Shown: one piece after another, positions 1-5,631 of the stretch
Position numbering within the stretch: the stretch's first letter is position 1
Layout of the letters: each line of letters begins with the position of its first letter
Source: Acidobacteriota bacterium
GTDB taxonomy: Bacteria > Acidobacteriota > Polarisedimenticolia > Gp22-AA2
DNA: 5,631 nt
Direction: 5' to 3'
Assembly (NCBI GenBank): GCA_027297005.1
Contig: JAPUIN010000266.1
Span: 1-5,631 of the forward strand
Notes under the pieces: model-generated
Databases searched by the model: none
The model's input: only the letters and a program-made list of their open reading frames with translations
Told to the model about the DNA's origin: nothing
Translations under genes and position numbers: made by a program

Positions 1-1772
1 TCCTCAACATGTTCACTCTGATCGCCGGGGGGACTGGAATCGCGTGGCTCTACAGCACGGTGGCCGCCATCGCGCCAGGGATCTTTCCCGCCGCGTTCCA
101 TATCAACGGAGAGGTTCCCGTCTATTTCGAAACCGCCGCGGTCATCACGGTCCTCGTGCTCGTCGGACAGGTCCTCGAATTGAGGGCGCGACGGCGGACG
201 CGTGCCGCGCTGCAGTCTCTCCTCCGCCTGGCACCATCGACCGCGCGCAGAATTGGGGCCGGCGGGCAGGAGGAGGACATCCCGCTCGATCATGTCGTGC
301 GGGGTGATCGGCTCAGGGTGAGGCCCGGAGGGCGCGTGCCGGTTGACGGTATCGTGCTCGAGGGGAGCAGCCCGGTCGATGAGTCGATGGTGAGCGGCGA
401 ATCGATCCCGGTGCTGAAGCGCCCCGGAGATGAGGTGATCGGCGGCACCCTCAGCGGCACTGGATCGTTCGTGATGCGCGCCGAACGGATCGGCGACGAT
501 ACACTGCTCGCCCGGATCGTTCGGCTTGTCGCCGAGGCCCAGCGCAGCCGGGCGCCGATCCAGCGGCTCGCCGATCGCGTCGCATCCTGGTTCGTTCCTG
601 CGGTCCTCCTCACCGCCCTCGGCACCTTCCTGATCTGGAGCATGGTCGGGCCGGAGCCCAGGATGACGCACGCGCTGCTGGCCGCCATTGCCGTGCTGAT
701 CATCGCCTGTCCCTGCGCCCTCGGCCTGGCGACACCGATGTCGATCATGGTCGGCACCGGGCGAGGCGCAGCAGCCGGGGTCCTGATCCGGGATGCGGAG
801 AGCCTGGAACGACTGGAGAAGATTGACACGCTGGTGATCGACAAGACCGGTACGCTGACCGAAGGACGCCCCGAGGTGACTGCGGTCATCCCGACCCGGG
901 GAACAGAAGATGAACTGCTGCGCCTGGCCGCTTCGCTCGAACGCGCGAGCGAGCACCCGCTCGCAGGAGCGATTGTGCGTCGGGCTGTATCGCGCGGCCT
1001 GGATCTTGTCGAACCGGAGCGCTTCGAAGCGAACCCGGGGCACGGCGTCTCGGGATACGTCGAGGGGCGGCACATCGCCCTCGGGACGGCGCAGTTCGTA
1101 GCATCCGCCGCTCCGGATGGCGAACTCTTGGCCCGCGCCGAAACGCTGCGGCGCGACGGACAGACGGTGCTGCACGCGGCCCTCGAGGGCAGGCCGGCGG
1201 GCCTGATCGGCGTCGCCGATCCGATCAAGCCGTCCGCATACGAGGCGGTGCGGGCTCTTCGCCTCGGAGGTGTGCGAATTCTCATGCTCACCGGCGACAA
1301 CGCCGTCACCGCCCAGGCGGTCGCTCGGCGGCTGGAAATCGACGAAGTGCGTGCGGAGGTCCGGCCGGAGGAGAAGGCGGCGCAGGTGCGCGACCTGCGA
1401 TCGAGCGGAGCGGTGGTGGCAATGGCCGGCGACGGGATCAACGATGCCCCCGCCCTCGCGGAGGCAGATGTCGGGATCGCGATGGGGACCGGCACCGACA
1501 TTGCCATGGAGACTGCTCCGATCACCCTCGTGCGCGGGGATCTCATCGGGATCCTGCGGGCGCGGCGGTTGAGCAGGGGGATGATGGCCAACATTCGCCA
1601 GAACCTGGCCTTCGCGTTTCTCTACAACGCCCTGTGCGTACCGATCGCCGCCGGTATCCTCTACCCGACCTTCGGGCTGCTGTTGAATCCGATGATCGCC
1701 AGTGTCGCCATGAGCTTCAGCTCGCTGACGGTCATCGGCAACGCTCTCAGGCTCCGCCGGTTGTCGCTGTAG
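1..1772 (+). CDS. copA: Copper-type P1B ATPase (CopA-like), 5' end cut by the window
   Basis: Integral-membrane heavy-metal pump that couples ATP hydrolysis to export of a soft metal, most likely Cu(I); Ag(I) cannot be excluded. The frame is open to the left edge (codons Leu-Asn precede the Met at base 9, matching the usual LNMFTLI segment), so that Met is internal. The N-terminal metal-binding domains and the first two membrane helices lie outside. Numbering from that Met: actuator SGES at 129-132; ion-binding CPC at 234-236 in a membrane helix; phosphorylated Asp in DKTGTLTEG at 278; SEHP of the nucleotide domain at 314-317; TGDN at 428; GDGINDAP at 474-481. The last two helices carry YN at 539-540 and MSFSS at 568-572, the extra residues typical of Cu(I) pumps. 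Six membrane segments are visible: about 1-22, 36-57, 194-212, 222-244, 533-556 and 560-578. All catalytic motifs are intact. The gene ends in TAG, 159 bases before the next gene. The family call is very safe; the metal is inferred. Confidence 0.95.
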   Translation, partial: LNMFTLIAGGTGIAWLYSTVAAIAPGIFPAAFHINGEVPVYFETAAVITVLVLVGQVLELRARRRTRAALQSLLRLAPSTARRIGAGGQEEDIPLDHVVRGDRLRVRPGGRVPVDGIVLEGSSPVDESMVSGESIPVLKRPGDEVIGGTLSGTGSFVMRAERIGDDTLLARIVRLVAEAQRSRAPIQRLADRVASWFVPAVLLTALGTFLIWSMVGPEPRMTHALLAAIAVLIIACPCALGLATPMSIMVGTGRGAAAGVLIRDAESLERLEKIDTLVIDKTGTLTEGRPEVTAVIPTRGTEDELLRLAASLERASEHPLAGAIVRRAVSRGLDLVEPERFEANPGHGVSGYVEGRHIALGTAQFVASAAPDGELLARAETLRRDGQTVLHAALEGRPAGLIGVADPIKPSAYEAVRALRLGGVRILMLTGDNAVTAQAVARRLEIDEVRAEVRPEEKAAQVRDLRSSGAVVAMAGDGINDAPALAEADVGIAMGTGTDIAMETAPITLVRGDLIGILRARRLSRGMMANIRQNLAFAFLYNALCVPIAAGILYPTFGLLLNPMIASVAMSFSSLTVIGNALRLRRLSL

Positions 1773-1863
1773 CGTCCGACCGGGATCTCGTCGCCACGGG
1801 TGGGGAACTGTTGTAGAGTATGAGGTCCGGCAAGGTCATCACCCGTCGATCCGCAGCATCGAA

Positions 1864-1880
1864 CGGGCCCCCGCGGCCCG
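1864..1880 (+). other. Weak GC hairpin between the ATPase and the thiol-protein gene
   Basis: CGGGCC at 1864-1869 pairs with GGCCCG at 1875-1880 across a 5-base loop. No T-run follows, so it is not a standard intrinsic terminator. The rest of the gap 1773-1931 shows no convincing -35/-10 pair. The promoter of the next gene is therefore unidentified, and read-through from the ATPase gene is possible. Confidence 0.25.
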
Positions 1881-1931
1881 GGCACACCACAACGACGCTT
1901 CGGACACGACCTCAATTACGGAGGACCGCAG

Positions 1932-2567
1932 ATGTCTCGTCGTATTGGCGTATGGAACATCATCCCGGGAATGGGTCTCCTCGTGGCGGCACTTTTCATC
2001 CCCCTCATCTCCCCCGCCCTCGCGGGGGAAGAACTCGCCATCGGCGAGATGGGGCCGGAGTTCGACCTCAAGGGGACCGACATGGAGATGCACTCTCTCG
2101 AGGACGTGGCCCGGGAGAATGGCACGGCCGTCATCTTCACCTGCAACATGTGCCCCTTCTCGAAGGGGTACGAGGATCGGCTGATCGAGCTGGCCAAGAG
2201 CTACCAGGCCAAAGGGATCGGCTTCGTGGCGATCAACCCGAACGACCCGGAGATCGTGCCGGGGGACGGCTTCGACCAGATGGTGGAGCGGGTGAAGGAG
2301 AAGAACTTCCCCTATCCTTATTTGGTCGACACCACGCAGGAGATCGCCGCGGCCTACGGCGCACGGGTCACGCCGCACATCTTCCTGCTCGACCGCGAGG
2401 GGAAGCTTGCCTATCGCGGACGGATCGACGATGCGCTCGAAGAGAACGAAGTGACCGCGCGTGACTTCGAGGCGGCGATGACGGCGCTCGTGAACGGCAA
2501 GGAGGTCCCGCTGGCCGAGACCAAGGCGTTCGGGTGCGGCGTCAAGTGGAGCAAGACCAAGAGCTGA
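1932..2567 (+). CDS. Exported thioredoxin-fold protein, AhpC/TSA-redoxin PRX_like1 type
   Basis: 211-residue thiol protein of the AhpC/TSA-redoxin superfamily, probably a thiol-disulfide reductase or peroxidase-like enzyme outside the cytoplasm; the substrate is unknown. Residues 1-31 form a signal peptide: SRR at the N-terminus, a hydrophobic core at about 10-27, and an ALA|GE cleavage site after residue 31. There is no lipobox cysteine, so a soluble exported protein is predicted. The active site is C71-N-M-C74 followed by PFSKGYEDRL, very like the CNHCPFVKAYEDRL signature of the PRX_like1 group. The cis-proline lies in VTPH (T147, P148). A third cysteine, C202, sits in the FGCGVKW tail, a conserved ending of this group that may resolve disulfides. 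The ATG at 1932 is preceded by GGAGG at 1920-1924 with a 7-base gap, which supports this start. It lies 159 bases after the copper ATPase on the same strand, with no clear promoter of its own. The family is firm; the reaction is inferred. Confidence 0.88.
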   Translation: MSRRIGVWNIIPGMGLLVAALFIPLISPALAGEELAIGEMGPEFDLKGTDMEMHSLEDVARENGTAVIFTCNMCPFSKGYEDRLIELAKSYQAKGIGFVAINPNDPEIVPGDGFDQMVERVKEKNFPYPYLVDTTQEIAAAYGARVTPHIFLLDREGKLAYRGRIDDALEENEVTARDFEAAMTALVNGKEVPLAETKAFGCGVKWSKTKS

Positions 2568-2589
2568 TCCCGTCCTCACACCATGGACC

Positions 2590-2605
2590 GAGTGCGACCG
2601 CACTC
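2590..2605. repeat. Perfect inverted repeat GAGTGC-GACC-GCACTC
   Basis: Two 6-base arms at 2590-2595 and 2600-2605 flank GACC, and the outermost 14 of the 16 bases can also pair as 7-base arms around a 2-base centre. It lies 22 bases after the stop of the thiol-protein gene. It touches the next hairpin and lies 33 bases upstream of the -35 of the arginine decarboxylase promoter. It could be the first of two tandem transcript hairpins or a protein-binding operator. It resembles CIRCE half-sites only with the arms in the opposite order, so it is not CIRCE. Confidence 0.5.
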
Positions 2606-2606
2606 T

Positions 2607-2640
2607 CGCAGGTGCGGGTCTCTTGATCTGCGTTTTTCTT
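2607..2640 (+). terminator. Probable intrinsic terminator after the thiol-protein gene
   Basis: CGCAGGT at 2607-2613 pairs with ATCTGCG at 2626-2632 (7 pairs including one G-U, 12-base loop), and the run TTTTTCTT at 2633-2640 follows immediately. This is the standard layout of a rho-independent terminator on the + strand, 40 bases after the stop codon. The stem is only moderately stable, but the T-run stands out in this GC-rich sequence. Its last two bases overlap the -35 element of the next promoter. Confidence 0.55.
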
Positions 2641-2668
2641 GACCGCGCGGATCACGATCCGGTATAAC
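2639..2668 (+). promoter_or_regulatory. Sigma70-type promoter for the arginine decarboxylase gene
   Basis: TTGACC at 2639-2644 (5 of 6 consensus) and TATAAC at 2663-2668 (5 of 6) are separated by 18 bases. Transcription would start near base 2675, giving a leader of about 50 bases before the ATG at 2725. Its place directly after a terminator and before a gene makes it credible. Confidence 0.65.
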
Positions 2669-2724
2669 TTGCACCGGTTCGTCCGACTCGCCGAACGGCA
2701 ACCCAAGATGCGGAGCGCTCCCGA

Positions 2725-3273
2725 ATGTTCGTTTCGAAGAAGATCTTTCTCACCAAAGGTGTCGGACGTCACCCGCAGAAGCTGAACTCGTTCGAGATGG
2801 CCCTGCGCGATGCCGGGATCGCCCACTTCAACCTCGTGCGCGTCAGCAGCATCTTTCCGCCCGGCTGCAGGATCATCCCGAAGAGCCAGGGTCTGAAGTA
2901 CCTGAGGACCGGCGAGGTGGTCTACTGCGTCATGAGCCAGTCCGAGACCAACGAACCGCACCGCCTCTGCGCCGCGACGATCGGCGTCGCCATCCCCGCC
3001 ACGCCGGGACGGAACGGCTACCTCAGCGAGCACCACTCGTTCGGGGAGACCGAGGAGATCGCGGGCGACTACGCCGAGGACCTCGCCGCCCAGATGCTCG
3101 CGACCATCTCGGGCGTCGATTTCGATCCGGAGACCTCCTACGACGAGCGTAAGGAACTCTGGAAGATCAGCGGCGAGATCTACCGGACGATGAACGCCAC
3201 CCAGTCCGCCGTGGGTGACAAGCGGGGCTGGTGGACCACTGTCGTCGCGGCCGCGGTGCTCATCCCCGCATAG
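2725..3273 (+). CDS. pdaD: Pyruvoyl-dependent arginine decarboxylase (PvlArgDC)
   Basis: Converts L-arginine to agmatine and CO2, a first step toward putrescine and other polyamines; probably cytoplasmic. The proenzyme cuts itself between two serines, and the second becomes the pyruvoyl cofactor. The sequence shows this site as V40-S41-S42-I-F-P-P-G-C, so the beta chain is about 41 residues and the alpha chain about 141. N36, six residues before S42, matches the Asn important for cleavage in the Methanocaldococcus jannaschii enzyme; E102 in the SEHH segment is the likely counterpart of its catalytic Glu. Other family blocks present are TKGVGRH (10-16), SETNEPHRL (73-81), AGDYAEDLAA (113-122) and the C-terminal TQSAVGDKRG and WTTVVAAAV. 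At 182 residues the length is normal. The start is fixed: an in-frame TAA lies at 2665-2667 and no other start codon falls between it and the ATG; GGAG at 2712-2715 is 9 bases upstream. No polyamine partner gene (agmatinase or agmatine deiminase) is visible here. Arginine specificity is inferred from family resemblance. Confidence 0.93.
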   Translation: MFVSKKIFLTKGVGRHPQKLNSFEMALRDAGIAHFNLVRVSSIFPPGCRIIPKSQGLKYLRTGEVVYCVMSQSETNEPHRLCAATIGVAIPATPGRNGYLSEHHSFGETEEIAGDYAEDLAAQMLATISGVDFDPETSYDERKELWKISGEIYRTMNATQSAVGDKRGWWTTVVAAAVLIPA

Positions 3274-3287
3274 CCGACCCCAGAAAG

Positions 3288-3303
3288 CCGCCCCGACGGG
3301 CGG
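3288..3303 (+). terminator. GC hairpin after the arginine decarboxylase gene, possible terminator
   Basis: CCGCCC at 3288-3293 pairs with GGGCGG at 3298-3303 around CGAC, 15 bases after the stop codon. The stem is strong, but it is followed by AAAA rather than a T-run. If it ends transcription, it does so as a non-canonical or factor-assisted terminator; otherwise it may protect the 3' end. Confidence 0.35.
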
Positions 3304-3335
3304 AAAATGGCCATGGCAGGCCCCTTCCGGCCCGG

Positions 3336-3364
3336 TTGACCACCCGGGCGCGCAGATATACCTT
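3336..3364 (+). promoter_or_regulatory. Candidate sigma70-type promoter upstream of lon
   Basis: TTGACC at 3336-3341 is followed by an AT-rich -10 region. TATACC at 3357-3362 has a 15-base spacer, and TACCTT at 3359-3364 has a 17-base spacer. Neither is ideal, but this is the only AT-rich patch in the gap. The -35 is flanked by short inverted arms (CCCGG at 3331-3335, CCGGG at 3344-3348) that might serve an operator. Initiation would be near 3370, leaving a lon leader of about 160 bases. I see no sigma32-type or CIRCE heat-shock element. Confidence 0.45.
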
Positions 3365-3463
3365 TATGGAAGAAGGGGCCGAGATCGACACGGAAACACG
3401 GCCCGGAGTGGCGGTGGGTGCCGTGCCAGGTATCGACTCGCCGCCCCTGGGGAGGACCCGCGG

Positions 3464-3492
3464 CGCGCCGGCCGGCGGATGGCGCCGGCGCG
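3464..3492 (+). promoter_or_regulatory. Strong hairpin in the lon leader
   Basis: CGCGCCGGC at 3464-3472 pairs perfectly with GCCGGCGCG at 3484-3492 across an 11-base loop, giving a 9-bp all-GC stem. It ends 20 bases before the AAGGGAG ribosome binding site at 3513-3519. A short TTTT at 3501-3504 comes 8 bases after the stem, too far for a standard terminator. The stem could affect lon translation or transcript stability, or act as an attenuator; in DNA this GC-rich, chance structure is also possible. Confidence 0.4.
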
Positions 3493-3528
3493 ATCCTGCG
3501 TTTTCCTGTGTGAAGGGAGTCCGAACGC

Positions 3529-5631
3529 ATGAGCACCTCGAAAAAAGGCGGCGTGGATCACGGCGACGGCGGGAGGAGCCAGCCCGACCCGGTCATGGAC
3601 AAGACAAAGGTGGAGATACTCTCCTGCGACATCCCCGCCGTCATCCCGATCATCCCCCTGGCGTCGACCGTCGTCTTCCCGCAGATGGTGGTCAATCTCC
3701 AGGTCGTCAGGAAGAAGAATCTCAGCCTCATCCGCGACATCGAGCAGGAATCGATCATCGGGCTCGTGGTCCAGAAGAGCACGTCCGTCGAGGTCCCGCC
3801 GGTCGAGGATCTGTCCACCATCGGCGTCGCGGCCCGCCTGGTTAACCGGCTGAACGTCTCCGGGAACACCATTCAGATTATTCTTCTCGGCCTGCGGCGC
3901 TTCGAGATCGCGGGCTACGAGCAGACTGATCCTTACCTGCGGTCACGGGTCACCTGTATCGACGAGCGCGAGATCGAGTCGATGGAGGCCAACCTCCTCA
4001 TGGGGAATGCACTCCATCTTCTGGAAAACCTCATCCAGCTCGACGCGCGCGTTCCGGGCGAGATCCTCACGCTGATCAAGAACAACCTGACCGGTCCGGG
4101 GAACCTGGCCGATCAGGTGGCCAACCATCTGAACTTCGAGCTCGAGGAGAAGAAGCAGGTCCTGCAGACCATCGATCCGATGGAGCGTCTGCGTTGCGCC
4201 ATCCAGCTGATCGAGAAGTCGATCGGATTCGTGAAGGCCGGCCAGGAAGTCCGCGAGCAGACGGAGGACGAAATCCGGAAATCGCAGCGCGAGTACTTCC
4301 TGCGCGAGCAGATGAAGGTCATCCGCAAGGAACTCGGCGATGACAGTGAGTCGGCGACACTGGTCCGCGAGTTGGGAGAAAAGATCGAGAAGGCCGAACT
4401 GCCGGATGAGGCGCGCAAGGAGGCCGAGAAGGAGCTGTCGCGCCTGGAGATGGTGAATCCCGCCTCCGCGGAGTACACGGTCATATCCACCTACCTCGAC
4501 TGGTTGGCGAACTTGCCGTGGAACGTGACGACCGAGGATCGTCTCGACGTTCCCGAAGCGGCCAAAATCCTCGACCGCGATCACTACGACCTGGAAAAAG
4601 TCAAGGATCGCATTCTCGAATTCCTGGCGGTACGGCAGCTCAAAAAGGATCTCAAGAGCCCGATCCTCTGCTTCTATGGACCGCCGGGAACCGGCAAGAC
4701 ATCGCTCGGCAAGTCGATCGCTGAGGCGCTGGGCCGGAAGTTCGTGCGCATGAGCGTCGGCGGCATGCGGGACGAGGCGGAAATCCGCGGTCATCGGCGC
4801 ACCTACGTCGGCGCGATGCCGGGCAAGATTCTGCAGAACCTCAGGCGCGCGGAGTCGAAGAACCCACTGTACATGATCGACGAGGTGGACAAGATCGGCG
4901 TCGATTTCCGTGGCGATCCCGCCTCGGCTCTCCTCGAGGTTCTCGACCCCGAGCAGAACAACACCTTCACCGACCTCTATCTCGATGTTCCGTTCGACCT
5001 GTCACGCGTGATGTTCATCACGACGGCCAACCGGCTCGATACGATTCCCGAGCCCCTCCGCGACCGGATGGAGATCCTGCACCTCCCCGGGTACGTGGAG
5101 GAGGAGAAGATCAACATCGCCCGCCAGTATCTGATCCCAAGACAGATCGAAGAACATGGCCTCAAGACAAGTCAGATGTCGCTCAGCGACAAGGCCCTCT
5201 CCGAGATCATCCGCGGATACACGTTCGACTCGGGCCTGCGCCGGCTCGAGCAGCAGATTGCGACCATCTGCCGCAAGGTGGCCAAGAAAATCACCATGGG
5301 GCAGAAGCCGCCGAAGTCGATCACGCCGGCAAATCTTCAGGAGTTCCTCGGCCCGATCCAGCACATCCCGGAGGTCGCCGAACGCACCGACGAGGTCGGC
5401 GTCGCCACCGGCCTGGCCTGGACCTCCTCGGGAGGCGACATCCTGTTCATTGAGGCGACCCGGATGGCCGGCAGCGGCAATCTGATGATCACCGGCCAAC
5501 TCGGCGACGTCATGAAGGAATCGGCACAGGCCGCCATGTCGTTCGTCAAGGCCCACGCGGTCGAACTGGGGATTCGGAACGGCCTGTTTAATCAGTACGA
5601 CATTCACATCCATGTGCCTGCCGGGGCCATC
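3529..5631 (+). CDS. lon: ATP-dependent Lon protease, 3' end cut by the window
   Basis: Cytoplasmic hexameric AAA+ serine protease that unfolds and degrades damaged and short-lived regulatory proteins. The visible 701 codons include, in order: a polar glycine-rich extension (1-34) unlike the core family; the N-terminal substrate-binding LON domain (about 36-235, beginning IPAVIPIIPLASTVVFP); the coiled-coil linker with the Lon signature EYFLREQMK (255-263); and the AAA+ module with Walker A GPPGTGKT (384-391), Walker B MIDE (449-452), sensor-1 N501 and sensor-2 R571 in GLRRLE. The protease domain begins near 604, with GVATGLAW (624-631) and TGQLGDVMKESAQAA (655-669). The window ends at HVPAGAI, about six residues before the expected catalytic Ser of the PKDGPSAG consensus, so the Ser-Lys dyad cannot be checked. 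The start is well fixed: an in-frame TGA at 3511-3513 lies just upstream, AAGGGAG at 3513-3519 is 9 bases before the ATG, and the next in-frame ATG is codon 23. No frameshift is seen. Confidence 0.96.
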   Translation, partial: MSTSKKGGVDHGDGGRSQPDPVMDKTKVEILSCDIPAVIPIIPLASTVVFPQMVVNLQVVRKKNLSLIRDIEQESIIGLVVQKSTSVEVPPVEDLSTIGVAARLVNRLNVSGNTIQIILLGLRRFEIAGYEQTDPYLRSRVTCIDEREIESMEANLLMGNALHLLENLIQLDARVPGEILTLIKNNLTGPGNLADQVANHLNFELEEKKQVLQTIDPMERLRCAIQLIEKSIGFVKAGQEVREQTEDEIRKSQREYFLREQMKVIRKELGDDSESATLVRELGEKIEKAELPDEARKEAEKELSRLEMVNPASAEYTVISTYLDWLANLPWNVTTEDRLDVPEAAKILDRDHYDLEKVKDRILEFLAVRQLKKDLKSPILCFYGPPGTGKTSLGKSIAEALGRKFVRMSVGGMRDEAEIRGHRRTYVGAMPGKILQNLRRAESKNPLYMIDEVDKIGVDFRGDPASALLEVLDPEQNNTFTDLYLDVPFDLSRVMFITTANRLDTIPEPLRDRMEILHLPGYVEEEKINIARQYLIPRQIEEHGLKTSQMSLSDKALSEIIRGYTFDSGLRRLEQQIATICRKVAKKITMGQKPPKSITPANLQEFLGPIQHIPEVAERTDEVGVATGLAWTSSGGDILFIEATRMAGSGNLMITGQLGDVMKESAQAAMSFVKAHAVELGIRNGLFNQYDIHIHVPAGAI

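Noticed and set aside
290..1594. Long open frame of 434 codons on the - strand
   Set aside because: It lies wholly inside the ATPase gene. Its translation is rich in Arg, Ser, Pro and Thr, as expected for the reverse strand of GC-rich coding DNA, and it shows no domain.
1811..1839. Promoter starting with TTGTAG before the thiol-protein gene
   Set aside because: No -10-like hexamer lies 16-18 bases downstream, and no partner -35 precedes the TAGAGT/AGTATG bases.
1839..2603. Open frame of 254 codons on the - strand
   Set aside because: It is antisense to the thiol-protein gene, which has a clear family signature, signal peptide and ribosome site. The antisense product shows no recognisable motif.
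2590..2605. CIRCE heat-shock operator
   Set aside because: CIRCE has GCACTC on the left and GAGTGC on the right with a 9-base spacer. Here the order is reversed and the spacer is 4 bases.
3231..3845. Open frame of 204 codons on the + strand bridging the decarboxylase end and the lon start
   Set aside because: It overlaps both genes in another frame and is Arg/Pro/Gly-rich. Its internal ATG at 3366 lies at or before the expected transcript start of the lon promoter, and no ribosome site precedes it.
3943..4794. Open frame of 283 codons on the - strand
   Set aside because: It is antisense to the lon coiled-coil and Walker A region. The Leu-rich product mirrors the sense codons and has no independent support.
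1..5631. A single stress-response operon or new defence or metabolic system spanning the window
   Set aside because: All four genes belong to well-known families. The gaps are 157-255 bases apart in the second half with terminator- and promoter-like elements, and no unknown gene or repeat array is present.

Overview
This is a GC-rich (roughly 60-65% by eye) bacterial chromosomal window with four protein genes, all on the + strand. Two are cut by the window edges. In order they are: the C-terminal two thirds or so of a copper-type P1B ATPase; an exported thioredoxin-fold protein of the AhpC/TSA 'PRX_like1' type; a pyruvoyl-dependent arginine decarboxylase; and an ATP-dependent Lon protease missing its catalytic end. 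The gene types and the Shine-Dalgarno-like GGAG/AGGGAG sites fit a bacterium. The bacterial Lon architecture (N-terminal LON domain, long coiled-coil region, AAA+ module, protease domain) argues against an archaeon, although pyruvoyl-dependent arginine decarboxylase was first characterised in archaea. I cannot name a phylum from this sequence. It reads like an uncultured Gram-negative-like lineage of the kind that uses PvlArgDC instead of the PLP-dependent enzyme.

Layout: bases 1-1772 hold the ATPase tail. A 159-base gap with one weak GC hairpin follows. Bases 1932-2567 encode the exported thiol protein. The gap 2568-2724 is densely organised: a perfect 16-base inverted repeat, a hairpin followed by a T-run (probable terminator), and a good sigma70-type promoter (TTGACC, 18 bases, TATAAC). 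Bases 2725-3273 encode the arginine decarboxylase. The gap 3274-3528 has a GC hairpin, a second TTGACC-type promoter candidate, and a long GC-rich leader with a 9-bp hairpin just before the lon ribosome binding site. Bases 3529 to the window end encode Lon.

The four genes look like separate transcription units rather than one operon. The gaps are 150-255 bases, and the last two contain terminator-like or promoter-like elements. A loose theme is envelope and protein stress: metal export, extracytoplasmic thiol chemistry, polyamine precursor synthesis and protein quality control. That grouping is inference only. I found no mobile element, CRISPR array, RNA gene or clearly new system. The most interesting parts are the intergenic regulatory structures and the pyruvoyl enzyme.
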